Source: RUG13615 sp040307715
GTDB lineage: Bacteria; Bacillota; Clostridia; Peptostreptococcales; Anaerovoracaceae
DNA length: 20,929 nucleotides
Assembly (NCBI GenBank): GCA_040307715.1
Contig: JAWRJC010000046.1
Coordinates: 1 to 20,929, forward strand
Direction: 5' to 3'
Positions 14,302 through 20,898 of the stretch are shown piece after piece (the stretch's first letter is position 1; every line of letters starts with the position of its first letter). A program made the translations under genes and the position numbers. The notes under the pieces are model-generated. The model saw only the letters and a list, made by a program, of their open reading frames with translations. It was not told the DNA's origin and did not search any database.

Positions 14302-14700
14302 TCACTTCTGCAACGCGTGCAGCACCTGCATCTTCGCGTCTTTATATGCAGCCACCTGCTGTTTAGCCGCATCGCCCGGCGCCTCCGCGAACATCACCGC
14401 AAAGGCATTGCACACCTCCACGACCGCCGCTTCCGCCGTCTTGCCGCTCATCACGGCGTCCTCGATGCGCTCCATCAGCAGCACATCATCCAGGATATCC
14501 GACAGATCCTCGTTCTCCTCGACGCAGCTGTCGAGCGCGCCGGCAAGGCGCACGAGTTCCCCGTCTTTATCAAGACCCTCTTCGATCTGGCGGATCGCCG
14601 CCTTCTTCAGGATCTCTTTTTCTTCCGCCAGCAGGGCTTCATCCGCCGCATTCGCTTCTGCGCCGGCTGCTGGATTCCTTGCTTCCTTCATCTCTGCCAT
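14302..14700 (-). CDS. Small acidic helical protein, function unknown
   Basis: Not recognised. It has 132 residues, with AAAGGAG 5-6 nt before the ATG at 14700. It lacks a signal peptide and membrane segment. The first 25 residues are Ala/Glu-rich and disordered; the rest (about 27-130) is predicted from its heptad-like hydrophobic spacing to be a bundle of 4-5 helices with a net negative charge. It has a single cysteine pair (C59 and C96) too far apart for a metal site. It immediately precedes the MORN-AAA+ gene on the same strand and is a candidate adaptor or partner of it. Confidence 0.7.
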   Translation of the reverse strand: MAEMKEARNPAAGAEANAADEALLAEEKEILKKAAIRQIEEGLDKDGELVRLAGALDSCVEENEDLSDILDDVLLMERIEDAVMSGKTAEAAVVEVCNAFAVMFAEAPGDAAKQQVAAYKDAKMQVLHALQK

Positions 14701-14732
14701 AGCAACTCCTTTTACGTTTTTCCGTTGCTATT

Positions 14733-14761
14733 ATGATACCGCCCCGCCCGCCAAAATCCAA
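14733..14761 (-). promoter_or_regulatory. Candidate promoter of the small helical-protein/MORN-AAA+ transcript
   Basis: TTGGAT (14756-14761), 17-bp spacer, TATCAT (14733-14738) on the minus strand, about 30 nt before the ATG at 14700. It lies downstream of the ptsI terminator, so this cluster begins a separate transcript. Confidence 0.5.
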
Positions 14762-14779
14762 GAGGCACCACGGCCTCAG

Positions 14780-14827
14780 CACGAAAAACTCCGCCCACGA
14801 AAACTCCGCCGCACGAAAAAACCGCCC
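14780..14827 (-). repeat. Three tandem CACGAAAA(A)CTCCGCC units
   Basis: Units at 14780-14795, 14796-14810 and 14812-14827, with the third diverged. On the minus strand they read as successive GGCGG-TTTT blocks, the third being the tail of the ptsI terminator. They look like duplicated terminator tails. Confidence 0.6.
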
Positions 14828-14851
14828 GCCCCGCAGGACGAGCGATTCCTT
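14816..14851 (-). terminator. Strong intrinsic terminator after ptsI
   Basis: On the minus strand AAGGAATCGCTCGTCC pairs with GGGCGGGCGGTTTTTT around a 4-nt loop (14832-14835), about 16 bp with several G-T pairs, ending in T6. The left arm contains the GGAATCGCT repeat. It starts 18 nt past the ptsI stop. Confidence 0.88.
14841..14849 (-). repeat. GGAATCGCT repeat inside the ptsI terminator
   Basis: Minus-strand copy forming part of the 5' arm of the terminator hairpin. Confidence 0.6.
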
Positions 14852-14868
14852 ACTTGTGATCTGTCAGC

Positions 14869-16566
14869 CTACCGCTTCACTTTCTCCGCGAGATACGCGC
14901 TGACTTCCTCCGCCGTCTCGAGCGCTGCCACATCCGCCGCAATGGCGTCCGCCTCAGCCTTGCTCCAGCGGCTGATCTCATAGCGGGTCTTCAGCACCGA
15001 TGTCGGCGCCACCGAGAACTCATCGAGCCCGTAGCTGATCAGCAGCGGGATGAGCATCGGGTCGGCCGCCGCTTCGCCGCACATGCCGACCGGGATCCCC
15101 GCCTCTTTGCCTGCCTTGATAATGGCTTCGAGGGCGTGCAGGACCGCCGGGTCATACGTGTTGTACAGGTACGCGACGTTGCTGTTGCCGCGGTCCGCCG
15201 CCATGATGTACTGCGTCAGATCGTTCGTGCCGATGCTGAAGAAATCGCAGTACTTCGCGAGCACAGGCGCCATGATGAAGGCCGCCGGGGTCTCGATCAT
15301 CGTGCCGACCTTGGGCATGGGCATACCGAGCTCTTCCGCGAGCTCCGCGACCATTGCCTTCGCCTCCTTGAACTCGGAGATGGTGGTGATCATGGGCAGC
15401 ATGATCCAGAGGTTGCCGGTCGTGTCCGCATTCGCGCGGATCATCGCGCGCAGCTGCAGCCGGTACGAGTCTTTGTTCTTCAGGCAGTACCGAATCGCCC
15501 GGTAGCCGAGGAACGGGTTTTCTTCCTTGACAAGATTCATGTACGGAATCTCTTTGTCCCCGCCCACGTCGAGCGTACGGATGATGACCGTCTTACCCTC
15601 GAGCGTGTCGCAGACCTTCTTGTACCCTTCGTACTGTTCGTCTTCGCCCGGCATGCTTGAACGGTCCATGAACAGGAACTCGGTCCGGTACAGGCCGATG
15701 CCTTCGCCGTCGCGGTCTCTGGCCTGGATGCCGTCCTTCGGATTGCCGATGTTGCAGAAGACTTCCTTCTTCTCGCCGTCCGCGGTGAGGGTCGGCTTGC
15801 CGACGAAGGCGCGCAGGCGTTCCTTCTCCTCGAAGTACGCGGCGCGTTTTGCTTCATACTCTGCCTGCTGGTCCATCGTCGGGTCGTTGATGACCTGGCC
15901 GTTGATCCCGTCGACGATGACAAAACTGCCGTCCTTAAGCGTGGCGACCGCCTGCTGCACGCTGAGCACAGCCGGGATCTCCAGCGCACGCGCCAGGATC
16001 GCCGAATGGCTGGTCATGCCGCCGCTTTCGGTGACGATGGCGACGACGTTTTCCTTGTTGAGGCCTGCCGTCATGGACGGAGTGAGGTCGTTGACCACGA
16101 GGACCGTGCCGGGGGGCAGCGTTCTGAGGTCTGTTTCCTCGATCCCGAGCAGGATCTTGAGCAGCCGGCTCTTGATGTCGTTGACGTCCGTGGCGCGCTG
16201 GCGGGTGAGTTCGTCCTCCGCCATGGAGAACATGCTCGCGAACATGTCGAGCACGGTCTCCGCCGCAGCCTCGGCGCATTTATTGTCGTTCTTGACCAGA
16301 TCATCCATCTGGCTGATCATGAACGGGTCGCTGAGCATTGTCTCATGCGCCCGGATGATCATAGCCTCCTTCGGGTTGACCGAGGCTTCCATCTCTTCGG
16401 CCAGCTGACGGGTCTGCTCTTTGAGCTTGTCGACCGCGTCATGGAGACGGTCGAGCTCTTTGTGCACCCCGATGACGGGGCGCTGTTCGTAGGTGATCTG
16501 CTGCTGGCTAACGGTCACGACCTTGCCGATGCCGATGCCCTCAGACGCAGCGATTCCTTTCAGCAT
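14869..16566 (-). CDS. ptsI: Phosphoenolpyruvate-protein phosphotransferase (Enzyme I)
   Basis: Enzyme I of the phosphotransferase system takes phosphate from PEP and passes it to HPr in the cytoplasm. Its length (565) is normal. The N-terminal HPr-binding and phosphohistidine domains end with GGMTSHSAI, where H187 is the phosphorylated residue. The C-terminal PEP-binding barrel shows GLYRTEFLFMDR, the MIETPAA loop and the catalytic C496 in GMCGEAAADP. All key residues are present. The ATG at 16566 has GGGAGG 8 nt upstream. It follows ptsH by 23 nt and ends the fructose-PTS transcript at a strong terminator. Confidence 0.97.
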   Translation of the reverse strand: MLKGIAASEGIGIGKVVTVSQQQITYEQRPVIGVHKELDRLHDAVDKLKEQTRQLAEEMEASVNPKEAMIIRAHETMLSDPFMISQMDDLVKNDNKCAEAAAETVLDMFASMFSMAEDELTRQRATDVNDIKSRLLKILLGIEETDLRTLPPGTVLVVNDLTPSMTAGLNKENVVAIVTESGGMTSHSAILARALEIPAVLSVQQAVATLKDGSFVIVDGINGQVINDPTMDQQAEYEAKRAAYFEEKERLRAFVGKPTLTADGEKKEVFCNIGNPKDGIQARDRDGEGIGLYRTEFLFMDRSSMPGEDEQYEGYKKVCDTLEGKTVIIRTLDVGGDKEIPYMNLVKEENPFLGYRAIRYCLKNKDSYRLQLRAMIRANADTTGNLWIMLPMITTISEFKEAKAMVAELAEELGMPMPKVGTMIETPAAFIMAPVLAKYCDFFSIGTNDLTQYIMAADRGNSNVAYLYNTYDPAVLHALEAIIKAGKEAGIPVGMCGEAAADPMLIPLLISYGLDEFSVAPTSVLKTRYEISRWSKAEADAIAADVAALETAEEVSAYLAEKVKR

Positions 16567-16589
16567 AGCGGATACCTCCCTGGCTCTGC

Positions 16590-16856
16590 CTATTCTTCAC
16601 CGAGGCCGTTGTCGATCATCTCGACCGCTTTGGCCATCGCAGCCTCTTCATCCGGACCGTCCGCGCGGACTTCGAGCTCGGTGCCGCACTTCAGCGCCGC
16701 CGCGATGATGTTCATCAGGCTCTTGGCGTTGACTTCCTTATCTCCCGCAACGAGGAAAATGTCGCTGTCGAACTTCGCCATCTCCGCGACGAAGACCGAT
16801 GCCGGACGCATATGAAAACCCTGGGAATTTACGACTTTTGTTTTCTGAGATACCAT
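16590..16856 (-). CDS. ptsH: Phosphocarrier protein HPr
   Basis: An 88-residue phosphocarrier. The NSQGFHMRPAS motif puts the phosphoacceptor at H15. S46 in AKSLMNI is the site used by HPr kinase in Gram-positive bacteria for CcpA-dependent carbon catabolite control, so regulatory phosphorylation is likely. AAGGAGG lies 6 nt before the ATG at 16856. It sits between fruA and ptsI and supplies phosphate from Enzyme I to the EIIA domain of FruA. Confidence 0.97.
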   Translation of the reverse strand: MVSQKTKVVNSQGFHMRPASVFVAEMAKFDSDIFLVAGDKEVNAKSLMNIIAAALKCGTELEVRADGPDEEAAMAKAVEMIDNGLGEE

Positions 16857-16885
16857 AGTGATCCTCCTTATCGTTATCTGAATGG

Positions 16886-16918
16886 CCGGGGCGATCCTCT
16901 ACGGAATCGCTCTGCCGG
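16886..16918 (-). other. Hairpin between fruA and ptsH
   Basis: An interrupted stem: CCGG (16886-16889) with CCGG (16915-16918), then GCGAT and CC (16891-16897) with GG and ATCGC (16903-16910), leaving a 5-nt loop. It has no T-tract, so it may be an mRNA processing or stability element. The 3' arm on the plus strand is the GGAATCGCT repeat. Confidence 0.45.
16903..16911 (+). repeat. GGAATCGCT repeat, intergenic copy
   Basis: Lies 31 nt past the fruA stop and forms one arm of the hairpin there. Confidence 0.6.
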
Positions 16919-16926
16919 ACACTCTT

Positions 16927-16932
16927 ATTATA
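16927..16932 (-). promoter_or_regulatory. Candidate -10 of an internal ptsHI promoter
   Basis: A perfect TATAAT just after the fruA stop, on the minus strand. The -35 position, inside the fruA end, is a poor match. It would give ptsHI expression independent of fructose, as expected for general PTS proteins. Confidence 0.4.
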
Positions 16933-16942
16933 TACGCTTTCG

Positions 16943-18928
16943 TTACGCCTGCGGCTGCTTTTTCTTCAGGATCATCAGCATGAGCATCCCGGCTGCCGCA
17001 CCTGCCACGAGGGCGATGAGGTAACCGAAGACGTTCGTGACGACCGGGAAGACGAAGATGCCGCCGTGCGGAGCCATCAGTTCGCAGCCGAACAGCATGG
17101 ACAGCGCGCCGCCGAGCGCCGAACCGACGACGCAGGACGGGATGACGCGGAGCGGGTCAGCCGCCGCATACGGGATCGCGCCTTCTGTGATGAAGCACAG
17201 ACCCATGATGTAGTTGACCGGGCCTGACTTGAGCTCTGTGTCGGTCCAGCGGTTCTTGAAGAACGTGGTCGCAAGAGCGATGGCGATCGGGGGGATCATA
17301 CCGCCGATCATGACCGCCGCCATGATGCTGTAGTTGCCGGACGCGAGCATGCCGACGCCGAAGACATATGCCGCCTTGTTGAACGGGCCGCCCATATCGA
17401 TGGCCATCATGCCGGCGACGATCATGCCGAGCAGGACAGCGGAGCTGTCGCCCATGCTAGCTAGACCGTTGGTCAGGCCGTTGTTCAGCATGCCGATGAC
17501 CGGGTTGACCGCGAACATCACGACTGCCATCAGGGTGATGCCCAGAAGCGGAATGATCAGGACCGGCATCATGCGCTGCACGAAGTCGGGCGCTTTCTCA
17601 AAGGCTTTCTGCAGCATCTTGACGATGAGGCCGCCCACAAAGCCGGCCAGCAATGCGCCGAGGAAGCCGGATACCGCCGCGCTGTCGCCGCCGGGCGCCG
17701 CGAAGGTGCAGCCGATGGCAGCCATGGAGCCGCCTGTGAAGCCAACCGCGATCGCGGGCCGGTCACCGATGCTCTGCGCGATGAAACCTGCCAGGACAGG
17801 CAGCATGAAGTTGAAGGCGATGCCGCCGGCGCCTTTGAAGAATGCCGCCAGGGCTGTGTAAGTACCGAAGTCGCCGTCGCGCGGAGCGCCAGCGATCGTA
17901 TCGATCAGGAACGCCAGCGCGATCATGATACCGCCGCCGATGACGAAGGGCAGCATGTAGCTGACGCCGTTCATCAGGGACTTGTAGATCTTGCGGCCGA
18001 AGCTCTCGTTGTCGGATGCGGCTTCTTCCGCCGCCGCCTCTGCAGAAGCTTCATAGACCGGGCAGCTGTCGCTCAGCGCTTTGTTGATCAGTTCTTCCGG
18101 CTTGTTGATGCCGTCCGCGACCTTGGTCTTGTAAACTTTCTTGCCGGCGAATCTCGCCATGGCGACCTGTTTGTCCGCCGCGACGATGATGCCTTCCGCC
18201 GCCGCGATCTCTTCCGCAGTCAGCAGGTTCTTCGCACCGCCGGAGCCATTGGTTTCAACTTTGATGGAGATGCCCATTTCCTCCGCCTTCTGGTTGAGGG
18301 CTTCGGCTGCCATGTAGGTGTGGGCGATGCCGGTCGGGCACGCGGTGACCGCGAGGACGCGCGGGAAGCTGCTCTCCGCTGCTTCGGCTGCAGCAACTGC
18401 TGCGCCTTCCGCCGCCTCTTCTGCAGCTGCCTCAGCGGGCGATTCCGCGGGAGCCTCCGCCTCTTCGGGGAACTTCGCCGCTTCGGCCTTGTTGAGGATC
18501 TCGAGGAACTCTTCTCCTGTCTCTGCCGCAAGCAGTTCCTTGCGCAGGTTCAGATCCATCAGCAGGGTCATCAGGCGCGCGAGCACTTCGAGGTGCAGGT
18601 CGCCGTCCATCGGCGCCGCGATCATGAAGACCAGGTTGGAGGGCTGGCCGTCAGGCGCATTGTAATCGATGCCGCCGGGCACGGTCATGGCAGCCAGGCC
18701 GGGATTGCAGACTGCGTCGCTCTTGCAGTGCGGGATGGCAATGCCTTCGCCGATCGCTGTCGTCCCTTCGCTCTCGCGCTTCAGGATCCCCTGGGTATAC
18801 ACTTCTTTGTCGGTCAGATTGCCGGCTTCATCGTGCTTGTCGATCAAAGCGGCGATCGCCTGTTCCTTGGTTTCGACATCTGCGTTGATGATGATCGAGG
18901 CCGGTTTGAGCAGATCTTGGATCTTCAT
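16943..18928 (-). CDS. fruA: PTS fructose transporter, EIIABC fusion
   Basis: A 661-residue permease that imports fructose and phosphorylates it to fructose 1-phosphate. The EIIA domain (about 1-148) has phosphohistidine H67 in AIPHCKSDAV. The EIIB domain (about 188-290) has C197 in VTACPTGIAHTYMAAEAL, the usual fructose-family EIIB site. The EIIC channel (about 312-655) has many hydrophobic helices. The domains are joined by very Ala/Glu-rich linkers (about 148-187 and 292-306). AAAGGAG lies 9 nt before the ATG at 18928, whose ATGA overlaps the fruK stop. The phosphate path is EI, HPr, H67, C197, fructose. Confidence 0.95.
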   Translation of the reverse strand: MKIQDLLKPASIIINADVETKEQAIAALIDKHDEAGNLTDKEVYTQGILKRESEGTTAIGEGIAIPHCKSDAVCNPGLAAMTVPGGIDYNAPDGQPSNLVFMIAAPMDGDLHLEVLARLMTLLMDLNLRKELLAAETGEEFLEILNKAEAAKFPEEAEAPAESPAEAAAEEAAEGAAVAAAEAAESSFPRVLAVTACPTGIAHTYMAAEALNQKAEEMGISIKVETNGSGGAKNLLTAEEIAAAEGIIVAADKQVAMARFAGKKVYKTKVADGINKPEELINKALSDSCPVYEASAEAAAEEAASDNESFGRKIYKSLMNGVSYMLPFVIGGGIMIALAFLIDTIAGAPRDGDFGTYTALAAFFKGAGGIAFNFMLPVLAGFIAQSIGDRPAIAVGFTGGSMAAIGCTFAAPGGDSAAVSGFLGALLAGFVGGLIVKMLQKAFEKAPDFVQRMMPVLIIPLLGITLMAVVMFAVNPVIGMLNNGLTNGLASMGDSSAVLLGMIVAGMMAIDMGGPFNKAAYVFGVGMLASGNYSIMAAVMIGGMIPPIAIALATTFFKNRWTDTELKSGPVNYIMGLCFITEGAIPYAAADPLRVIPSCVVGSALGGALSMLFGCELMAPHGGIFVFPVVTNVFGYLIALVAGAAAGMLMLMILKKKQPQA

Positions 18929-19887
18929 TCGGACATTCTCCTTTCGATCTCTTCTCTGGTGGCCAGTCCCGGCGAGCAGGCTGTTGCGGAGCCCGCAGCT
19001 GTGCCGAGCAGCATGGCGTATTGATAATCTTGTGTTTTGATATATCCAGCCAGGAAGCCCGCGACCATACTGTCGCCGGCGCCGACGGAATTCACTGTGT
19101 TGCCGGGGATCGGATCCTGGACGATGACGTCGCCCCGCTCGCTCACGAGCACCGCCCCCTTCGCACCGCGCGAGATGATGACATTGCGCGCGCCTCTAGC
19201 CCGGAGCTCTTTCGCCCCTTCGATGATCTCTTCGGTCGTCTGCATTTCTCTTCCCAGCATCTCACCCAGCTCGTCGTTGTTGGGTTTGATGAGGAACGGA
19301 TGATACGGCAGCACCTTGAGCAGCAGATCTCCTGTCGCGTCGACCACGACCGGAAGCCGCGTGCCGTCACTGCCCGCAGCGCCGCCTTCCCGCGCAACGC
19401 TCAGCCGGGCCAGGATCTGTTCGTAGGTGTCCTCCGGCATCGTCTTAGGCACAGAACCGGAGATGACCAGGATGTCGTCGGCGGTCAGGGTGTCGATCTT
19501 CTCGAAGAGCGATGCAACAGCCTCTTCGGTGATGTGCGGCCCCTGCCCGTTGATCTCGGTCTCTTCGCGTCTGCCCGTCGCCGGGTCGGTCTCCCCTTTG
19601 ATCTTGACGTTGACGCGTGTGATGCCGCCCGCCGGGTCGAGCTCGATGAAGTCGGTGCGGATGCCTTTCTCCTGCAGGCCCTCGACGAGCGCCTTGCCGG
19701 TCCAGCCGCTGACAAACCCGAGCGCGGTGTTCTCCACCCCGAGCGTGCTGAGGATCGTCGAAACGTTGATCCCCTTGCCGCCGTAGAAGTACTCTTCGCT
19801 GGCGGTCCTGTTCGTGGCCCCGATCTTCAGCTGATCCATGAAGACCAGATAATCGATGGCCGGGTTGAATGTCACGGTATAGATCAA
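18925..19887 (-). CDS. fruK: 1-phosphofructokinase
   Basis: A 320-residue PfkB-family sugar kinase that turns fructose 1-phosphate from FruA into fructose 1,6-bisphosphate with ATP. It has the GGKGINVS motif (36-43) of the first PfkB signature and NSVGAGDSMVAGFLAG (266-281) with the catalytic base D272. The start is TTG at 19887 with AGGAGGTG about 7 nt upstream. The TTGA overlaps the fruR stop, and the fruK stop overlaps the fruA ATGA, so the three genes are translationally coupled. Tagatose-6-phosphate kinases are close relatives, but the FruA context settles the name. Confidence 0.93.
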   Translation of the reverse strand: MIYTVTFNPAIDYLVFMDQLKIGATNRTASEEYFYGGKGINVSTILSTLGVENTALGFVSGWTGKALVEGLQEKGIRTDFIELDPAGGITRVNVKIKGETDPATGRREETEINGQGPHITEEAVASLFEKIDTLTADDILVISGSVPKTMPEDTYEQILARLSVAREGGAAGSDGTRLPVVVDATGDLLLKVLPYHPFLIKPNNDELGEMLGREMQTTEEIIEGAKELRARGARNVIISRGAKGAVLVSERGDVIVQDPIPGNTVNSVGAGDSMVAGFLAGYIKTQDYQYAMLLGTAAGSATACSPGLATREEIERRMSE

Positions 19888-20639
19888 TCGATCACCTCCT
19901 TGACGATGGTCATGGCTTTGTATTTTTCTTCGGGACAGCGGTCGGTGAGCAGGCAGCAGTCCTTGATCTGCCCGAACGTCACCGCGGTCTCAACACCGAA
20001 TTTACTGCTGTCCGCGAGGATGTACGTGATGTAGGCGTGCCGGATGGCCTCGGTCTTGACGATGGCCTCGTCCAGGTCCGGCGTGGTCAGGCCGGCGTCT
20101 TCCGTGATGCCGTTGGTGCCGAGAAACGCCTTGGTAAAGTGATACTGCTTCATGTTCTCCGCGGCGACGATGCCCGAGACCGCCTCGGTCGTGGGCTTGG
20201 GCCGGCCGGAGAGGATGATGACCCGGAAGCCGCGCTCAGCGAGCCGCATGGCGTGGCGGATGCCGTTCGTGACGTAGGTCGCCTTGTCGTTCTCCAGGCA
20301 TTCAACGAGCAGGCCGGTCGTCGTGCCGGCGTCAATATAAACAAAATCATCGTCGTTGACCAGGGTGGCGGCGTAGGCGGCGATGGCACGTTTTTCATCC
20401 ACGTGGATCGCAGCTTTTTCCGTCATCTCCTGTTCTCTGGCGATGATCCTCTTTGACTTTTCGGGCAGAACAGCGCCGCCGAAAACCTTTTTCAGAACGC
20501 CGGCTTCCGCCAGATCCTGAATGTCTCTCCTGACCGTGGAATCGCTCACCTGCATGAGCACAGCAAGTTCATGGACTTCCACTGCCCCGTGTCTCTGGAG
20601 CTGTTCCCTGATGATCGTGTGCCGTTCCTGCTGCAGCAT
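19884..20639 (-). CDS. fruR: DeoR-family transcriptional regulator of the fructose operon
   Basis: A 251-residue regulator, the usual DeoR/GlpR length. It begins MLQQERHTIIREQLQRHG, followed by a helix-turn-helix (about 20-41) with the DSTVRRDIQDL recognition helix typical of DeoR proteins. The C-terminal sugar-phosphate domain contains YIDAGTTTG (about 103-111), where effectors such as fructose 1-phosphate bind in this family. I chose the ATG at 20639 because AAGGGGA lies 6 nt upstream; an in-frame ATG at 20684 has no site. It is the first gene of fruRKA and probably represses its own operon. Confidence 0.92.
   Translation of the reverse strand: MLQQERHTIIREQLQRHGAVEVHELAVLMQVSDSTVRRDIQDLAEAGVLKKVFGGAVLPEKSKRIIAREQEMTEKAAIHVDEKRAIAAYAATLVNDDDFVYIDAGTTTGLLVECLENDKATYVTNGIRHAMRLAERGFRVIILSGRPKPTTEAVSGIVAAENMKQYHFTKAFLGTNGITEDAGLTTPDLDEAIVKTEAIRHAYITYILADSSKFGVETAVTFGQIKDCCLLTDRCPEEKYKAMTIVKEVID
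20538..20546 (+). repeat. GGAATCGCT repeat within fruR
   Basis: A coding copy of the repeat family, in the helix-turn-helix codons (VSDST). Confidence 0.5.
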
Positions 20640-20723
20640 GGCGGTTCCCCTTCCCGGCGGTGCGTTTCTCAAGGCTCTTTGCATCCGCCGCGGTGCTGTT
20701 CCTATATTCTATTGATCTTTTGT

Positions 20724-20758
20724 CACAGCATGACTCTCTTATCACACAGCATGACTCT
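20724..20758. repeat. 14-bp perfect direct repeat at 21-bp period in the fruR leader
   Basis: CACAGCATGACTCT at 20724-20737 and 20745-20758, separated by 7 bp. Two helical turns place both on the same face of the DNA, just downstream of the predicted start of transcription. This is a likely operator for FruR or another regulator. Confidence 0.6.
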
Positions 20759-20768
20759 GTTGCCACCA

Positions 20769-20797
20769 TCTTATACGCAAACTAGCGCAAAGTCAAT
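20769..20797 (-). promoter_or_regulatory. Promoter of fruRKA-ptsHI
   Basis: TTGACT (20792-20797), a 17-bp spacer and TAAGAT (20769-20774) on the minus strand. Transcription should start near 20762, giving a leader of about 120 nt before fruR. Confidence 0.7.
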
Positions 20798-20835
20798 CAA
20801 ACCCGCCTAAATACAATCAAAATACATCAATCAAG
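20795..20835 (-). promoter_or_regulatory. Three TTGATTG repeats, candidate regulator sites
   Basis: CAATCAA (TTGATTG on the coding strand) at 20795-20801, 20815-20821 and 20829-20835. The first overlaps the -35 and the others lie upstream. Direct AT-rich repeats of this sort are common operators of DeoR-family proteins; the assignment is inferred. Confidence 0.45.
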
Positions 20836-20842
20836 TTCAGCA

Positions 20843-20876
20843 AAAAAGACCCGGCAGGGTTTCTCCGCCGGGTCTG
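20843..20876 (-). terminator. Intrinsic terminator of the gene at the right edge
   Basis: The stem AGACCCGGC/GCCGGGTCT (20848-20856 with 20868-20876) closes an 11-nt loop and is followed on the minus strand by T6. It starts about 22 nt past the stop at 20899. The plus-strand reading also ends in GGTTTT. Confidence 0.85.
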
Positions 20877-20898
20877 GTTTTCGATTCTCTGTGACAGA

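Noticed and set aside
54..20546. Chi recombination site as the explanation of the GGAATCGCT repeat
   Set aside because: Chi sites are normally biased to one strand of a replichore; here the copies are split about evenly between strands.
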